A program made the position numbers and the translations under genes. This document shows positions 26,211-35,706 of a DNA stretch of 64,000 nucleotides, piece after piece; position 1 is the stretch's first letter, and every line of letters begins with the position of its first letter. The stretch is from positions 124,001-188,000 of the forward strand of contig NZ_JAIFZM010000003.1 in the NCBI RefSeq assembly GCF_022095695.1, written 5' to 3'. The DNA is from Oceanobacillus jordanicus (lineage in GTDB: Bacteria > Bacillota > Bacilli > Bacillales > Amphibacillaceae). The notes below the pieces were generated by a model that was not told where the DNA came from, searched no databases, and was given only the letters and a program-made list of their open reading frames with translations.

Positions 26211-26690
26211 TTACTTTATTACATATTGATCAAAAAATTGCTGGAATTCCCCTTCTGGCATTTGCCCCACAATTCTTCCTTGCTCTTCTCCATCCTCAAA
26301 ATGAATAAGAGTTGGTGTGGACTCAATGCCATATACGTTCCATTGATTTTTGAACTCACGAAGGTTCAATTTCTTCATATCTACACCATTATCTTCAGCA
26401 AGCGGGACAAGATAAGGTGTAGTGTTTTGGCAGTGAACACATAGTGGGTCATAAAAATAAACGGTTACAGCCTCACCACTTTCTATTTTCTCACTAAGCT
26501 CATCAGGCATAATTTGGTTCCCATAATTCGGATCATCAAGCTGGTCAATTGTACCTTGCTCAAGTTTTTTATCTCCATAAGGATTATCATTGTTTTCCAC
26601 TGTCTGGTTATTCTTATAATCTATAACAAAATATAAGCCTGCAAATAATAGAACAATTACTCCTACAAAAACGAGTATCTTTTTCTGCAT
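26211..26690 (-). CDS. Membrane-anchored thioredoxin-like protein (Bdb-type)
   Basis: A 159-residue protein with an N-terminal membrane anchor (residues 4-23) and an extracytoplasmic thioredoxin fold. The active site is C84-V-H-C87 in YFYDPLCVHCQNT, and the cis-proline loop is STPTLIHF. It would oxidise or exchange disulfides in exported proteins. Its start overlaps the stop of the upstream DsbB-like gene by one base (26690), so the two work as an oxidase-partner pair, similar in role to BdbD-BdbC of B. subtilis, although its short thioredoxin domain also resembles BdbA. Confidence 0.83.
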   Translation of the reverse strand: MQKKILVFVGVIVLLFAGLYFVIDYKNNQTVENNDNPYGDKKLEQGTIDQLDDPNYGNQIMPDELSEKIESGEAVTVYFYDPLCVHCQNTTPYLVPLAEDNGVDMKKLNLREFKNQWNVYGIESTPTLIHFEDGEEQGRIVGQMPEGEFQQFFDQYVIK

Positions 26691-27124
26691 TATTTATTCT
26701 CCTTTATTTCTTTGATTAATAGCAAATGTAATACAAAGATAACAATAAACGCGATCCCAGCAAGGAATGGAATGGTAATGAATCCGAAGTAATTAACATA
26801 CGCCACATTACATGGAACTAAACCACAGCCATCACCGGCTTCCTGTAGGGCAGGTAGCTTTTGAACTAGATAATGATAAAGAGAAACAAACATACCTATC
26901 CCACTTAAAATTAAACCTGGAAGGGCAATAGATACCTGTTTTTTAAATGCAGCTACTCCGTATATGATGACCAACGGATACATAAGGATACGTTGAATCC
27001 AGCATAGCTCACATGGGACATATCCCATTACTTCCGAGAAGAACAAACTACCTGCAAGGGCTATAAAAGCCTGCGCCCAAATAAGTAATAACAGATTTTC
27101 CGCTTTCTTCGTTAGATTAGTCAT
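26690..27124 (-). CDS. bdbC: Disulfide oxidoreductase, DsbB family (BdbC-like)
   Basis: A 144-residue membrane protein with four hydrophobic segments and the two redox pairs of the DsbB family: C38/C41 in PCELCWIQRILMYP and C100/C105 in GCGLVPC. It passes electrons from the thioredoxin-like partner to membrane quinone. The partner gene follows with a one-base overlap. In Bacillus, BdbC is needed for competence pilins among other exported proteins, which is of interest because comK is intact here. Confidence 0.9.
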   Translation of the reverse strand: MTNLTKKAENLLLLIWAQAFIALAGSLFFSEVMGYVPCELCWIQRILMYPLVIIYGVAAFKKQVSIALPGLILSGIGMFVSLYHYLVQKLPALQEAGDGCGLVPCNVAYVNYFGFITIPFLAGIAFIVIFVLHLLLIKEIKENK

Positions 27125-27253
27125 TTTTTAAATCCTCTCATTTAATCGTTACATTGGTATTATACAAATGCGAAGAGAAAAAAACAAAGGGATTGTCTTA
27201 TTTTCAAATTCTTTTTAGTCCTTACTTCTGTCTTTACTCCGTCCACTATTCTT

Positions 27254-27886
27254 CTATTCTTTCATTAATTGCTGTTTATGTACATACACTGCTGCCTGGG
27301 TTCGATCTTGTACTTCTAATTTGGAGAGAATGTTACTAACATGTGTCTTAACCGTCTTTATTCCAATATATAGCTTCTCGCTTATTTCCTGATTCGTCAT
27401 TCCGTTCCCAATACAAAGCAGCACTTCTCTTTCTCTTTCCGTCAAAGCATCATGCAACTTTTTCTCTTCCGTACGAAAACTCGACAACATTTTTCCAGCA
27501 ACTTTCGGTTCAATCACATTTTCTCCCATAGCTGCTTTTTTTATAGCTGCAAGAATCTCTGTCGCAGAGGAGGTTTTCAACAGATAACTAAATGCACCTG
27601 CCTCAATAGCAGGGAAAACCTGTTCATCATCATAATAGCTTGTTAGAATAATAATTTTAATCGAGGGATCTGATTTTAAAATGCGCTTGGTTGCATCAAC
27701 ACCCGTACCATTCTCCATCATTAAATCCATGAGGACAACATCTGGTTTTTCTTTTAAAATTAATTCAGCGCCATCATTACCACTTGAAGCTTCACCAATT
27801 ACATCAATTTCTTCATCAGTTTGTAAATAAGCAATAATTCCTTTACGTACTACTTGATGATCATCCACTACAATTACACGTATCAT
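27254..27886 (-). CDS. liaR: Response regulator LiaR
   Basis: A 210-residue NarL/FixJ-type regulator. The receiver domain has D8-D9 and the phosphorylation site D54 in VVLMDLMMENG; the HTH domain has LTEREREVLLCIGNGMTNQEI and IGIKTVKTHVSNILSKL. The ATG at 27886 is chosen because AAGGAGAG is 6 bases upstream. Together with LiaS and LiaF just upstream it forms the cell-envelope stress system that senses lipid-II-binding antibiotics. The usual main target genes liaIH are not in this window. Confidence 0.93.
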   Translation of the reverse strand: MIRVIVVDDHQVVRKGIIAYLQTDEEIDVIGEASSGNDGAELILKEKPDVVLMDLMMENGTGVDATKRILKSDPSIKIIILTSYYDDEQVFPAIEAGAFSYLLKTSSATEILAAIKKAAMGENVIEPKVAGKMLSSFRTEEKKLHDALTEREREVLLCIGNGMTNQEISEKLYIGIKTVKTHVSNILSKLEVQDRTQAAVYVHKQQLMKE

Positions 27887-27909
27887 GTTATTCTCTCCTT
27901 CTCCCATTT

Positions 27910-28947
27910 TTAGCATGGTATGCGAATGGTTATATGAGTCCCTTCGTCTTGATCAGATCGAAGGACAAATGTTCCACCAAGCTCCTCGGAACGTTCCTGC
28001 ATTGTTTTTAACCCATAGGATGCCTTTTTTTCCACTCTATGATTTACATCAAATCCTTTTCCATTGTCACGGATATGAATAAACAATTCTTTAGCACGCG
28101 TTGAAATATCTAATCTAACTTCTGTGGCGTTCGCATGACGTAAAATATTGGAGAGCGCTTCCTGAATAATCCGAAACACGTGGTCTTCTATCGTCTCTGT
28201 AAGTGCTAGATCCTCTTCTATTGCCAGTTGAAAGCGTGTATTACTCTTTTGCTTCAGTTCCTCTACTAATTTGCTAACACCAGTAGATAATGAATCGCCC
28301 GAAAGATGAACGGGCCGCAAATGCAACAGAAGTGCACGCATCTCTGTCTGAGATTGTAGCGCAGATTTCGCGACTTCCTCCATTTGTTTTTTAGCTGTTA
28401 TTGGATTTTTATCTAGTTGCTTTAATGCTGCTTCTGACATCATCGTTAAGGCAAAAAGCTGTTGACTTACAGCATCATGAAGGTCCCTGGCTAACCGTTG
28501 ACGTTCTTCAATTACAGCAGCTTTATGTGCTGATTTTGCATAATCTGCTTTTTCATCGGCCATTCGCTGTAAGGATTTCACCTGGTTTTGCAACTTCTCA
28601 CCAAGTTCGTTCATTTCATTACCAATTCGCGCCAGTTCATCTCCTTCGTTATAATAAACACGAGATTGATAGTTACCATTAGCAAACTGTGTAATGAGGA
28701 CAGACAAATAGTCAAGTCGTTCTTTCATATCCCCACTAGATTTAAAACCAGTATATAGAGAAATAATGATGGCTAGTACAAAATATAAAGAAATGAAGAG
28801 AAAAATACTATGCGGCGTTAACCATTCTGGTTCAATTAAGACATAGATTGAGAGCAATATAGACAAAATAGTTACCGTTGTAAGAAATACACCGTATAAA
28901 TGGGAGCGGATATAACTATATCGTATACTCGAAAAACGTTTATTCAT
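27910..28947 (-). CDS. liaS: Sensor histidine kinase LiaS
   Basis: A 345-residue kinase with two membrane spans (about residues 17-38 and 45-65), a short extracellular loop, a HAMP-like linker and a HisKA_3 domain with the phospho-acceptor histidine in RQRLARDLHDAVSQQLF. The ATPase part has EALSNILRHANAT and HIRDNGKGFD. The ATG at 28947 has AAGGGGG upstream. The small sensor loop fits intramembrane-sensing kinases, which depend on LiaF for control. It lies between liaF and liaR. Confidence 0.93.
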   Translation of the reverse strand: MNKRFSSIRYSYIRSHLYGVFLTTVTILSILLSIYVLIEPEWLTPHSIFLFISLYFVLAIIISLYTGFKSSGDMKERLDYLSVLITQFANGNYQSRVYYNEGDELARIGNEMNELGEKLQNQVKSLQRMADEKADYAKSAHKAAVIEERQRLARDLHDAVSQQLFALTMMSEAALKQLDKNPITAKKQMEEVAKSALQSQTEMRALLLHLRPVHLSGDSLSTGVSKLVEELKQKSNTRFQLAIEEDLALTETIEDHVFRIIQEALSNILRHANATEVRLDISTRAKELFIHIRDNGKGFDVNHRVEKKASYGLKTMQERSEELGGTFVLRSDQDEGTHITIRIPC

Positions 28948-28960
28948 GTTTAGCGCCCCC

Positions 28961-29722
28961 TTATACATAGTCGATTCTAATTGAACCGGCCTTTAAACGA
29001 ATATGAAAGTCAATTTTCTGTACGGCGTGCTCGTAATCCTCTGTTTCATAGTCGAGAGAACGATTTATACCATCCACATTTTTCCCAACCACCTCAATAT
29101 CCCCTGCTTTAACAGAAGCATGTACTTTAAATGGCACATCCTCCGGTATTAAAATAGTCACATCACCTGCCAGTGAGCTAATGGAGACGGGTGTTCTTTT
29201 TTCAGGAATGAAAGCCTTTGAAAAGTCAAAGTAGAAGTCACCTGCCATGTTATTCAAGTTCATAGGTTCAAGTTTCCAGTTAGGAGACGTGTACTCATAA
29301 CTGCCGACAGAGAAGAAAGAAGAATTATGGGATTTCTGGGATTTATCTGTATAGAAATCTTCGTCTTTACTATTATATGTTACAAAGTATTTCTTTCTCC
29401 CAATTAAGAGAAAACCGACATAAATAATAAGAAGTGGCCACAATTTAAATATGTCTCCCAATGTAAACGAGATATATTCAAATCTATCAAGAAGCAGTAA
29501 GGAACCTGCAACAAGGAACAATGATCCAAAGATCCAGCTCCCTCCCCTTCTTTTCCAATAATCCAATAGCCATTTGCAACCAATCACCACAAAGAAGGTA
29601 GGATATATATATAGCCAGGCTGCGTTAAAATCAAATGCAATTAATCCAATGTTAGAGAGAACTAGCATGATGCCTAAAGCAATTAACAATACTGCTAGAA
29701 AATAACGTATAAAACTTTTCAT
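28961..29722 (-). CDS. liaF: LiaF, negative regulator of LiaRS
   Basis: A 253-residue membrane protein with four hydrophobic segments in the first 110 residues and a C-terminal beta-rich domain containing NLNNMAGDFYFDFSKAFIP and ISSLAGDVTILIPEDVPFKV, the pattern of LiaF/VraT-type proteins. In B. subtilis LiaF keeps LiaS in the phosphatase state without envelope stress. AGGAAGGAGGG precedes the ATG. It is the first of three lia genes; the MFS gene ends only 44 bases upstream, so read-through is possible. Confidence 0.9.
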   Translation of the reverse strand: MKSFIRYFLAVLLIALGIMLVLSNIGLIAFDFNAAWLYIYPTFFVVIGCKWLLDYWKRRGGSWIFGSLFLVAGSLLLLDRFEYISFTLGDIFKLWPLLIIYVGFLLIGRKKYFVTYNSKDEDFYTDKSQKSHNSSFFSVGSYEYTSPNWKLEPMNLNNMAGDFYFDFSKAFIPEKRTPVSISSLAGDVTILIPEDVPFKVHASVKAGDIEVVGKNVDGINRSLDYETEDYEHAVQKIDFHIRLKAGSIRIDYV

Positions 29723-29766
29723 ATGCGATTCCCTCCTTCCTAATTATTTGTTTAAAAATATTGTTC

Positions 29767-31011
29767 TTACGACTCCACTACAAATTCCTTCAAGCGTTTA
29801 TTCCTTATCGTGTTTAGCGCAATTCCTGTTATGACAAGCCCGCTTATGATTATAATGACTTGTATTTGGACACCTACTGCAATTAATAAAGACGTCACTG
29901 CATAGGAAACAGGAACCAATCCTGATGATACGGTCATCAGCAAGCTCATTATTCTGCCAAGCATGCGCTTCTCTGTTGTCTGCTGAAGCATTGTCATAAT
30001 AGGTATGTTTACAATCTGCATGGCAAACGCCATGACAAAGACTAACGCTGCTGTCATCCCTAATATTGTAGACGTACCAATAAAAGTGTAAATAATACCA
30101 AGTCCGATTAATCCGCGAATTACCGCTATCCCTGGTTTTTTAAATGAGACAACTGCCAAAAATACAGCTCCCATTAATGCTCCAATACCCATCGACATTT
30201 GAACAGTTGCCAGACTGACAGCACTTCCATGAAAAATGTCCTTCACGATAATCGGTATTCCAATGGTAAACGGCCCTGTAAAGAAAAAATTAAGAAAGAA
30301 TGATACGGAAACGATGGAAACGATCAGCTGATTCTTTTTTGCGTATACTAGCCCTTCCTTTAAATCAGCCCAAGGTGTTTGAATTGTTCTTTCCTCTGTA
30401 TCTTCTTTTTTCAAACGTATAAACAATACGATAATTGAAGCAATAAATAACATGCACATGGCTACAGTAAATACACCTGTAAAACCAAGAACAGCGATTA
30501 AAGTTCCACCTAAAGCCGGGCCAGCTATCGGACTGATTTGCGCGGTCATTTGAATTAAAGAATTTCCCCTCTGTAGCTGATTCTTTTCCAAAACCATCGG
30601 GGTCAAGGAGTTTATAACAGGGTAGCTGAATGCATCCGATATACCGAATAACGCAGCAAGCGTGATAAGATGCCATGCCGTGACAGTGTCCGTTATTAAA
30701 ATAAGGATTAGGATGAGAATTAAAACAGCCCTTGATAAATCTGATATAAACAAAATGAGTCGCTTATTAACTCGATCAGCAACTACCCCCCCAAAGGATA
30801 GCAACAACAACCTAGGGATAGAAGCTGCTAGAAAAAGCATACCGAAATAAAAACGGTTTTCACTAAGCGAGAGCATTAACCATTCCGCCCCAATTAAATA
30901 GACATAATAACCAGGTGAAGATAGAAATGCGCTTAAAAACAATAAAATAAAGTTACGATTTTTCATTAATGGTACGTGTAAGGCATCCTGCGTACGGACT
31001 GATACATCCAT
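29767..31011 (-). CDS. MFS transporter (drug/siderophore exporter type)
   Basis: A 414-residue protein with about 12 hydrophobic helices. GGVVADRVNKRLILFISDLSR fits the loop 2-3 motif of the major facilitator superfamily and GPALGGTLIAVLG lies in helix 5, as in drug antiporters. The MFS_3/EntS-like branch is likely; its substrate is unknown. It lies upstream of liaFSR on the same strand with 44 bases between, so it may belong to that envelope-stress unit. Confidence 0.82.
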   Translation of the reverse strand: MDVSVRTQDALHVPLMKNRNFILLFLSAFLSSPGYYVYLIGAEWLMLSLSENRFYFGMLFLAASIPRLLLLSFGGVVADRVNKRLILFISDLSRAVLILILILILITDTVTAWHLITLAALFGISDAFSYPVINSLTPMVLEKNQLQRGNSLIQMTAQISPIAGPALGGTLIAVLGFTGVFTVAMCMLFIASIIVLFIRLKKEDTEERTIQTPWADLKEGLVYAKKNQLIVSIVSVSFFLNFFFTGPFTIGIPIIVKDIFHGSAVSLATVQMSMGIGALMGAVFLAVVSFKKPGIAVIRGLIGLGIIYTFIGTSTILGMTAALVFVMAFAMQIVNIPIMTMLQQTTEKRMLGRIMSLLMTVSSGLVPVSYAVTSLLIAVGVQIQVIIIISGLVITGIALNTIRNKRLKEFVVES

Positions 31012-31099
31012 TGAACTACCTCCCTCAATTCATCTCTTACTTATCATACAAAAACAATTGAGTGAGGGGGACAGTCTTCGGATTGCTTTTAACTCCGTC

Positions 31100-31750
31100 T
31101 TAAGACTGAATCTTTTTCCGTCTATGTCTAAGTTTTTCGTAAAGGAAAATCATAACGAGCACCCAGAGATACCCAAGTATGAAACCTGCCATGACATCTG
31201 TTAGATAATGAACATTGATGATATACCTACTTGTCCCTATTAAGAGGATTAAAAAGGCAAGTCCGCCTTGGATTAACTTTTTCGCTTTAGGCTTCTTTAC
31301 AAGCTGGACGATAAAATAAGCGAGTAAGCCATAACAAACCATCGATATCATTGCATGTCCGGATGGAAAACTGTATCCTTCAGCATTTGCCGCAACAAGA
31401 ATGCTTGGTCTTTCACGCTGCACTACATGTTTTATCAACACATTAATTATGTGAGCGCCCCAAGTGCCACCAGCGAATATCAAAACAGGTAAAGTTGTTC
31501 GGTACTTCCAATATAGAATAACTGCCATTATAACAACAAGAGGGATTACGAAATGAGATGATCCTAATTCCGTTATCCAACGGAAAACAGTATAGAAATG
31601 GGAATCTACTGCAAGACCTTCTACAGGATCTCTTGTCCACTGGTCCATATATGGCAATGTTCCATTTAAAATTTTCGTTATCCACAAACCTATCATCACT
31701 ACTACTGCAACAAGTAATACAAGTAATAGATAATTCTTCTTCGATCGCAT
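31100..31750 (-). CDS. PAP2-family membrane phosphatase
   Basis: A 216-residue integral membrane protein carrying all three PAP2 phosphatase motifs: KHVVQRERP, the SFPSGHA motif and SRYIINVHYLTDV. Six hydrophobic segments are seen. Such proteins dephosphorylate undecaprenyl pyrophosphate or phosphatidylglycerol phosphate at the outer face of the membrane (compare B. subtilis BcrC, YodM). The location near liaFSR suits an envelope role, but the exact substrate is not clear from the sequence. Confidence 0.88.
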   Translation of the reverse strand: MRSKKNYLLLVLLVAVVVMIGLWITKILNGTLPYMDQWTRDPVEGLAVDSHFYTVFRWITELGSSHFVIPLVVIMAVILYWKYRTTLPVLIFAGGTWGAHIINVLIKHVVQRERPSILVAANAEGYSFPSGHAMISMVCYGLLAYFIVQLVKKPKAKKLIQGGLAFLILLIGTSRYIINVHYLTDVMAGFILGYLWVLVMIFLYEKLRHRRKKIQS

Positions 31751-31851
31751 TCATTTATCCCTCCTCTCTTTATGATACCTTAAATGTGGTTTCAAAAACA
31801 CTGAGGAGGGAAAGATATAAACGGATAAAAAATATAAAAGGCGGGATTAAA

Positions 31852-32289
31852 ATGGAAAAAGAATTACAGCAATTAATTGATGGATTAAACGTGGACTTAG
31901 CTAATGAATATGGTGCTGCTATTCAATATACGTACAGTGCTTCTGTAGTTACAGGACTTTATCGTTCTGCATTAAAACCATTTTTTGAAGCGGAGATTAA
32001 TGATGAACTTGGCCATGCCCTTTATTTATCAGAGAAAATTAAATCACTTGGGGGCACCCCAACAACAAAGGCAGCTGAGATTCCACAGCCTACTGAAGTG
32101 AAGGATTTATTAAAAGCAGCTCTTCAATCTGAGTCTGACACAATCGAGCGTTACGAGGAACGAAAAAAACAAGCAGAAAATCTTGGGTTCACGGAACTTG
32201 TTGTAAAATTAGAAGATCTTATTTCTGATGAGACACATCACAAAGAAGAAATTGAACGTTTATTAGAAGATCCGCGTTTATCTCAGTAA
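31852..32289 (+). CDS. Ferritin-like/DPS-family protein
   Basis: A 145-residue helical protein. LANEYGAAIQYTYSA gives the first metal glutamate, EAEINDELGHALYLSEKI has the E-x-x-H pair, and DLISDETHHKEEIERLL supplies the second Glu/His set, the pattern of the ferritin-like four-helix bundle (bacterioferritin/rubrerythrin type). It probably binds or oxidises iron. The ATG at 31852 is chosen over a long frame from 31558 that would overlap the PAP2 gene; AAAGGCGGG precedes it. It is divergent from that gene. Confidence 0.8.
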   Translation: MEKELQQLIDGLNVDLANEYGAAIQYTYSASVVTGLYRSALKPFFEAEINDELGHALYLSEKIKSLGGTPTTKAAEIPQPTEVKDLLKAALQSESDTIERYEERKKQAENLGFTELVVKLEDLISDETHHKEEIERLLEDPRLSQ

Positions 32290-32340
32290 ACAGCTGCGCA
32301 GGTAGTTTTAAAACGTATAGATGTCTAGATGATCACTTGC

Positions 32341-32372
32341 CCCCATTGGCCGTATTAATTCGGTCGATGGGG
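32341..32372 (+). terminator. Terminator of the ferritin-like gene
   Basis: CCCCATTGGCCG (32341-32352) pairs with CGGTCGATGGGG (32361-32372) with two wobble pairs; CTTTAACCTTCT follows. Confidence 0.65.
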
Positions 32373-32470
32373 CTTTAACCTTCTCTCCCCAAATTGTTTT
32401 AGTTTGGATTTTTATTAATTCTTACTTAACAAGCCGACTTAGGATTTACGTCCCCACTTTTGCTCCGAAA

Positions 32471-32479
32471 TGTTATAAT
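32471..32479 (+). promoter_or_regulatory. Extended -10 promoter of yhaA
   Basis: TGTTATAAT (TATAAT at 32474-32479) lies 33 bases before the yhaA start. No -35 hexamer is evident at the usual distance. Confidence 0.5.
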
Positions 32480-32512
32480 AGTTAGAAATTAAATTCATCG
32501 AGGGGGATTTAA

Positions 32513-33685
32513 ATGCTACAAGACATCCATGCAGCCATAGACAAATTGTATGATGAGATGGTAGAAACCAGACGATACTTACATCAACATCCAGAATTAT
32601 CTTTTAAGGAAACGAAAACAGCCAAGTATATAGCAGATTACTACGAAACGATTGGTATTCCTTACAAGTCAGGCGTGGGCGGCAATGGGGTCATTGCTAC
32701 ATTAAAAGGTGGGAAACCAGGTAAGACCATTGCACTACGAGCAGATTTTGATGCCTTACCGATACAAGACGAAAAAGATGTTCCTTATAAATCCAAAGTG
32801 GACGGTGTTATGCATGCATGTGGCCATGATGGACACACAGCTTCTTTGCTCGCTTTAGCTAAAGCAATGCAACAATACCAGGATGAACTACCAGGTACAA
32901 TTGAATTTTTACATCAGCATGCAGAAGAATATGCACCCGGCGGAGCAAGGCCGATTGTGGAATCTGGGGCACTCGATCATGTGGATGCAGTATTTGGGAC
33001 CCACTTATGGGCTACAACCCCTCTTGGTGTTTTACAGACATCTGAGGACGTTTTTATGGCAGGTGCCGATCGATTCACTATTACAATTCAAGGATTAGGT
33101 GGCCATGGCGCCTACCCCCATGAAACAAAGGATTCCATCGTGATTGCAGCTCAGCTCATTACCCAGCTTCAACAGATCGTTTCCCGTAGGCTTGATCCGC
33201 TAGACACAGCTGTCGTGACAGTAGGAATATTCGAGGCAGGGAAAGCCTTTAATGTAATTGCAGATAAAGCAACGCTGACTGGAACCGTCCGTTATCTAAA
33301 TCCAGCAATACAAGAAAACCTTATTGCGGAAATGGAGAAAATTATTAAAGGGGTCTGTATTTCTAATGATGCGGACTACACGTTCGACTATACAAAAGGC
33401 TATCCTCCGTTAATCAATCATGCTGAAGAAGCCAAACTTGTCTTGGAATCAAGCAAGGCAATACACGATATTCATACTCGTGAAACGGTTGTACCTGTAA
33501 TGGGAGGAGAAGATTTTGCTTACTACACCTTACACAAACCTGGTGCCTATTTCTTTACAGGAGCAAACCTAGAAGGAAATCCATATCCTCATCATCATCC
33601 TAAATTTGATATTGACGAACGCGCCTTACCAATCGCAGCAAAAACCTTAATTACAGCCTATATGGCGTATCAGGAACGCCCTTAA
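32513..33685 (+). CDS. yhaA: M20D amidohydrolase (YhaA-like N-acyl-amino acid hydrolase)
   Basis: A 390-residue metallopeptidase-family enzyme. Seen: RRYLHQHPELSFKE, ALRADFDALPIQDE, the metal-binding HACGHDGHTASLL and HQHAEEYAPGGARP, the dimerisation domain with GHGAYPHETKD, and a C-terminal MGGEDFAYY. It hydrolyses N-acyl amino acids or similar amides; the exact substrate is open. In B. subtilis yhaA stands by the ecs genes, as here. GAGGGGG precedes the ATG. It converges on ecsB. Confidence 0.9.
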   Translation: MLQDIHAAIDKLYDEMVETRRYLHQHPELSFKETKTAKYIADYYETIGIPYKSGVGGNGVIATLKGGKPGKTIALRADFDALPIQDEKDVPYKSKVDGVMHACGHDGHTASLLALAKAMQQYQDELPGTIEFLHQHAEEYAPGGARPIVESGALDHVDAVFGTHLWATTPLGVLQTSEDVFMAGADRFTITIQGLGGHGAYPHETKDSIVIAAQLITQLQQIVSRRLDPLDTAVVTVGIFEAGKAFNVIADKATLTGTVRYLNPAIQENLIAEMEKIIKGVCISNDADYTFDYTKGYPPLINHAEEAKLVLESSKAIHDIHTRETVVPVMGGEDFAYYTLHKPGAYFFTGANLEGNPYPHHHPKFDIDERALPIAAKTLITAYMAYQERP

Positions 33686-33687
33686 AC

Positions 33688-33727
33688 AAAAATCCCGTCA
33701 CCAGCAATAGCTGTGGACGGGATTTTT
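33688..33727 (+). terminator. Bidirectional terminator between yhaA and ecsB
   Basis: AAAAATCCCGTC and GACGGGATTTTT form a perfect stem with T's at both ends, with an inner CAC/GTG-type stem, between two convergent genes. Confidence 0.9.
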
Positions 33728-33755
33728 GACATTTTAAACGGTGCTCCGCTTTTAT

Positions 33756-34967
33756 TTACACGAGCTTGGCTTTTACATAGCCATTAATAAATAGGAAGTT
33801 AAAAAGTATTCCGCCTAGCAATGTAATGGCAAACCCGATATAGGCTTGGGTAAATAAAAAGACTAGGGAAAAAATCACCGCTTGTCCAATAGATAGCTGA
33901 TACAATAATTTCATGACAGCTTGCTGTTTTGGCTTAGTCTCAACCGGGTAAATATCGAGCCATATATTCGTACGATGATGCTGATAAATCGTCATCATTT
34001 GAAAACAGCTTATATAAAGAAATAATACTGCAAAAATAATCTTCATCCATACGTTCGGAATATAATAGATGAATAATCCCCCAATAACAATCAAGCGTAA
34101 ATACATACCGAGGTAATCTCCACTACGTATAAAGGTAATTCGGTAGAGATAATCAAACGTATTCTTTTTATTCACCGAGAGATTGCTTACCAGAGAAACA
34201 AGCCATTGTCGTTTTTTCACACGATTTTTCAAATGAGGAACATCTGCAAACATATTTGCGATTCGATAGAAGGTCTGCATTCGATTCTGATCCTTTTCAA
34301 CAAGGAGGTCCCAAACAATGCCAGCCTGTTTTCGAGATACATTCAAAACATACAGAAAAAGAAGCGCAAACATTACAGAGGTGATCCCTGCCATCAGCAT
34401 ATTACCACTAATTATAAAATAAAACACGACTACATTTAGTACAGTTCTCACCGCTAGATCAAGCCTTCTTGTACCTGGCTCGCGAACCTTCAACATCCAC
34501 CAATTAGCAATTAAATTTCCTACTTTGAACACTAGCAAAATTGCAATGCTCAAAAGATACATTTGTCCACTTCTGTCAGGAAACGATGCAAAATAAAGTG
34601 GTCCAAACGCTGCTGCTACCAAGAGAACAAGATATAATTGGATAACAAAACTGTAAATAAGCGCATTTCGAAAATATGCATGCATTTTCGTTTCCGCGGC
34701 TATTAAGAAAACAAGGTCAGGCTCCTTAAGTAATGTACGAACAGGACTATAACTTACAAGCAGCCCAAGGGCCACCCCCATAATACCTGCTGTGGGGAAA
34801 TCTTCTGGTAAACCTACAAGCCACTGTTGGTAGTAATAAGCAAGTGCCGAAATAAAAAACAACATGGCCACAGCAATATGACCATTGAAAATGTATTTCA
34901 AGTAACGACTTGTTTCTTTGATGTGAACAGAAAGTCGCTTTTTATAAAAATCGTGAGAATCAAACAT
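33756..34967 (-). CDS. ecsB: ABC transporter permease EcsB
   Basis: A 403-residue membrane protein with about eight hydrophobic segments and the loop sequences LLVSYSPVRTLLKEPDLVFLI and LVSNLSVNKKNTFDY typical of EcsB. With EcsA it forms an ABC transporter affecting protein secretion, competence and sporulation; its cargo is not settled, though export of peptides has been shown in related bacteria. The ATG at 34967 overlaps the ecsA stop by 8 bases (ATGTTTGA), so a start 10 codons further upstream is not needed. The third gene ecsC is missing. Confidence 0.9.
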   Translation of the reverse strand: MFDSHDFYKKRLSVHIKETSRYLKYIFNGHIAVAMLFFISALAYYYQQWLVGLPEDFPTAGIMGVALGLLVSYSPVRTLLKEPDLVFLIAAETKMHAYFRNALIYSFVIQLYLVLLVAAAFGPLYFASFPDRSGQMYLLSIAILLVFKVGNLIANWWMLKVREPGTRRLDLAVRTVLNVVVFYFIISGNMLMAGITSVMFALLFLYVLNVSRKQAGIVWDLLVEKDQNRMQTFYRIANMFADVPHLKNRVKKRQWLVSLVSNLSVNKKNTFDYLYRITFIRSGDYLGMYLRLIVIGGLFIYYIPNVWMKIIFAVLFLYISCFQMMTIYQHHRTNIWLDIYPVETKPKQQAVMKLLYQLSIGQAVIFSLVFLFTQAYIGFAITLLGGILFNFLFINGYVKAKLV

Positions 34968-35706
34968 GGCTATCTTCTTCTTTCGTGAGCTGTACATACA
35001 AATCGTCTAACGTTGCATGAGGCATATTGAAACTATTACGAAGCTCTTCCAATGTTCCCATTGCTCGGATTTCTCCTTCATGCAAAATAACAAAACGATC
35101 ACAATAACGCTCAGCTGTAGCAAGAATATGGGTCGACATTAATACCCCAGACCCATTCTCCTTCATTTCATCCATTAACTGGAGATAGGATTGAATACCA
35201 AGTGGATCAAGCCCGACGAAAGGCTCGTCCACAATATAGAGTGGCGGTTCAATCAGAAAGGCGCACATGATCATCACTTTTTGCCTCATTCCTTTAGAAA
35301 AGTGAACGGGAAACCAATTTAGTCTTTTCTCCATTCGAAATTCTTTTAATAATGGTGGCAGTCGCTTTTCAAACAATTCTTCAGAAATATCATAGGCCAT
35401 CGCCGTTAATTTCAGGTGCTCGTGTAACGTAAGCTCATCATACAATATGGGCATTTCCGGTATGTAGGCAAGTTGGTTGCGATAAGACGCTGGATTCTCT
35501 TGGAATGTTTTTCCGTTAACCGAGACAGACCCTTTTTTAGCCTGCATTAACCCTATGATATGTTTAATAGTCGTACTTTTTCCAGCACCATTAAGGCCGA
35601 TTAATCCAACAATCTCCTTTGGATAAACATCAAATGAGATACCATGCAAAACATTTTTATGGGTGTATCCTCCATGTAAATTCTCGATATGTAATAATGA
35701 TTCCAC
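34960..35706 (-). CDS. ecsA: ABC transporter ATP-binding protein EcsA
   Basis: A 248-residue ATPase. Walker A is GLNGAGKST at residues 37-45, the signature is HFSKGMRQKVMI, Walker B is LYIVDEPFVGLDP, and the switch histidine is in STHILATAE. It drives the EcsB permease. GAGGAGGAGCC precedes the ATG. The gene is divergent from hit, the usual B. subtilis arrangement, but here the two are separated by 539 bases of unusual DNA. Confidence 0.93.
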   Translation of the reverse strand: MESLLHIENLHGGYTHKNVLHGISFDVYPKEIVGLIGLNGAGKSTTIKHIIGLMQAKKGSVSVNGKTFQENPASYRNQLAYIPEMPILYDELTLHEHLKLTAMAYDISEELFEKRLPPLLKEFRMEKRLNWFPVHFSKGMRQKVMIMCAFLIEPPLYIVDEPFVGLDPLGIQSYLQLMDEMKENGSGVLMSTHILATAERYCDRFVILHEGEIRAMGTLEELRNSFNMPHATLDDLYVQLTKEEDSHV

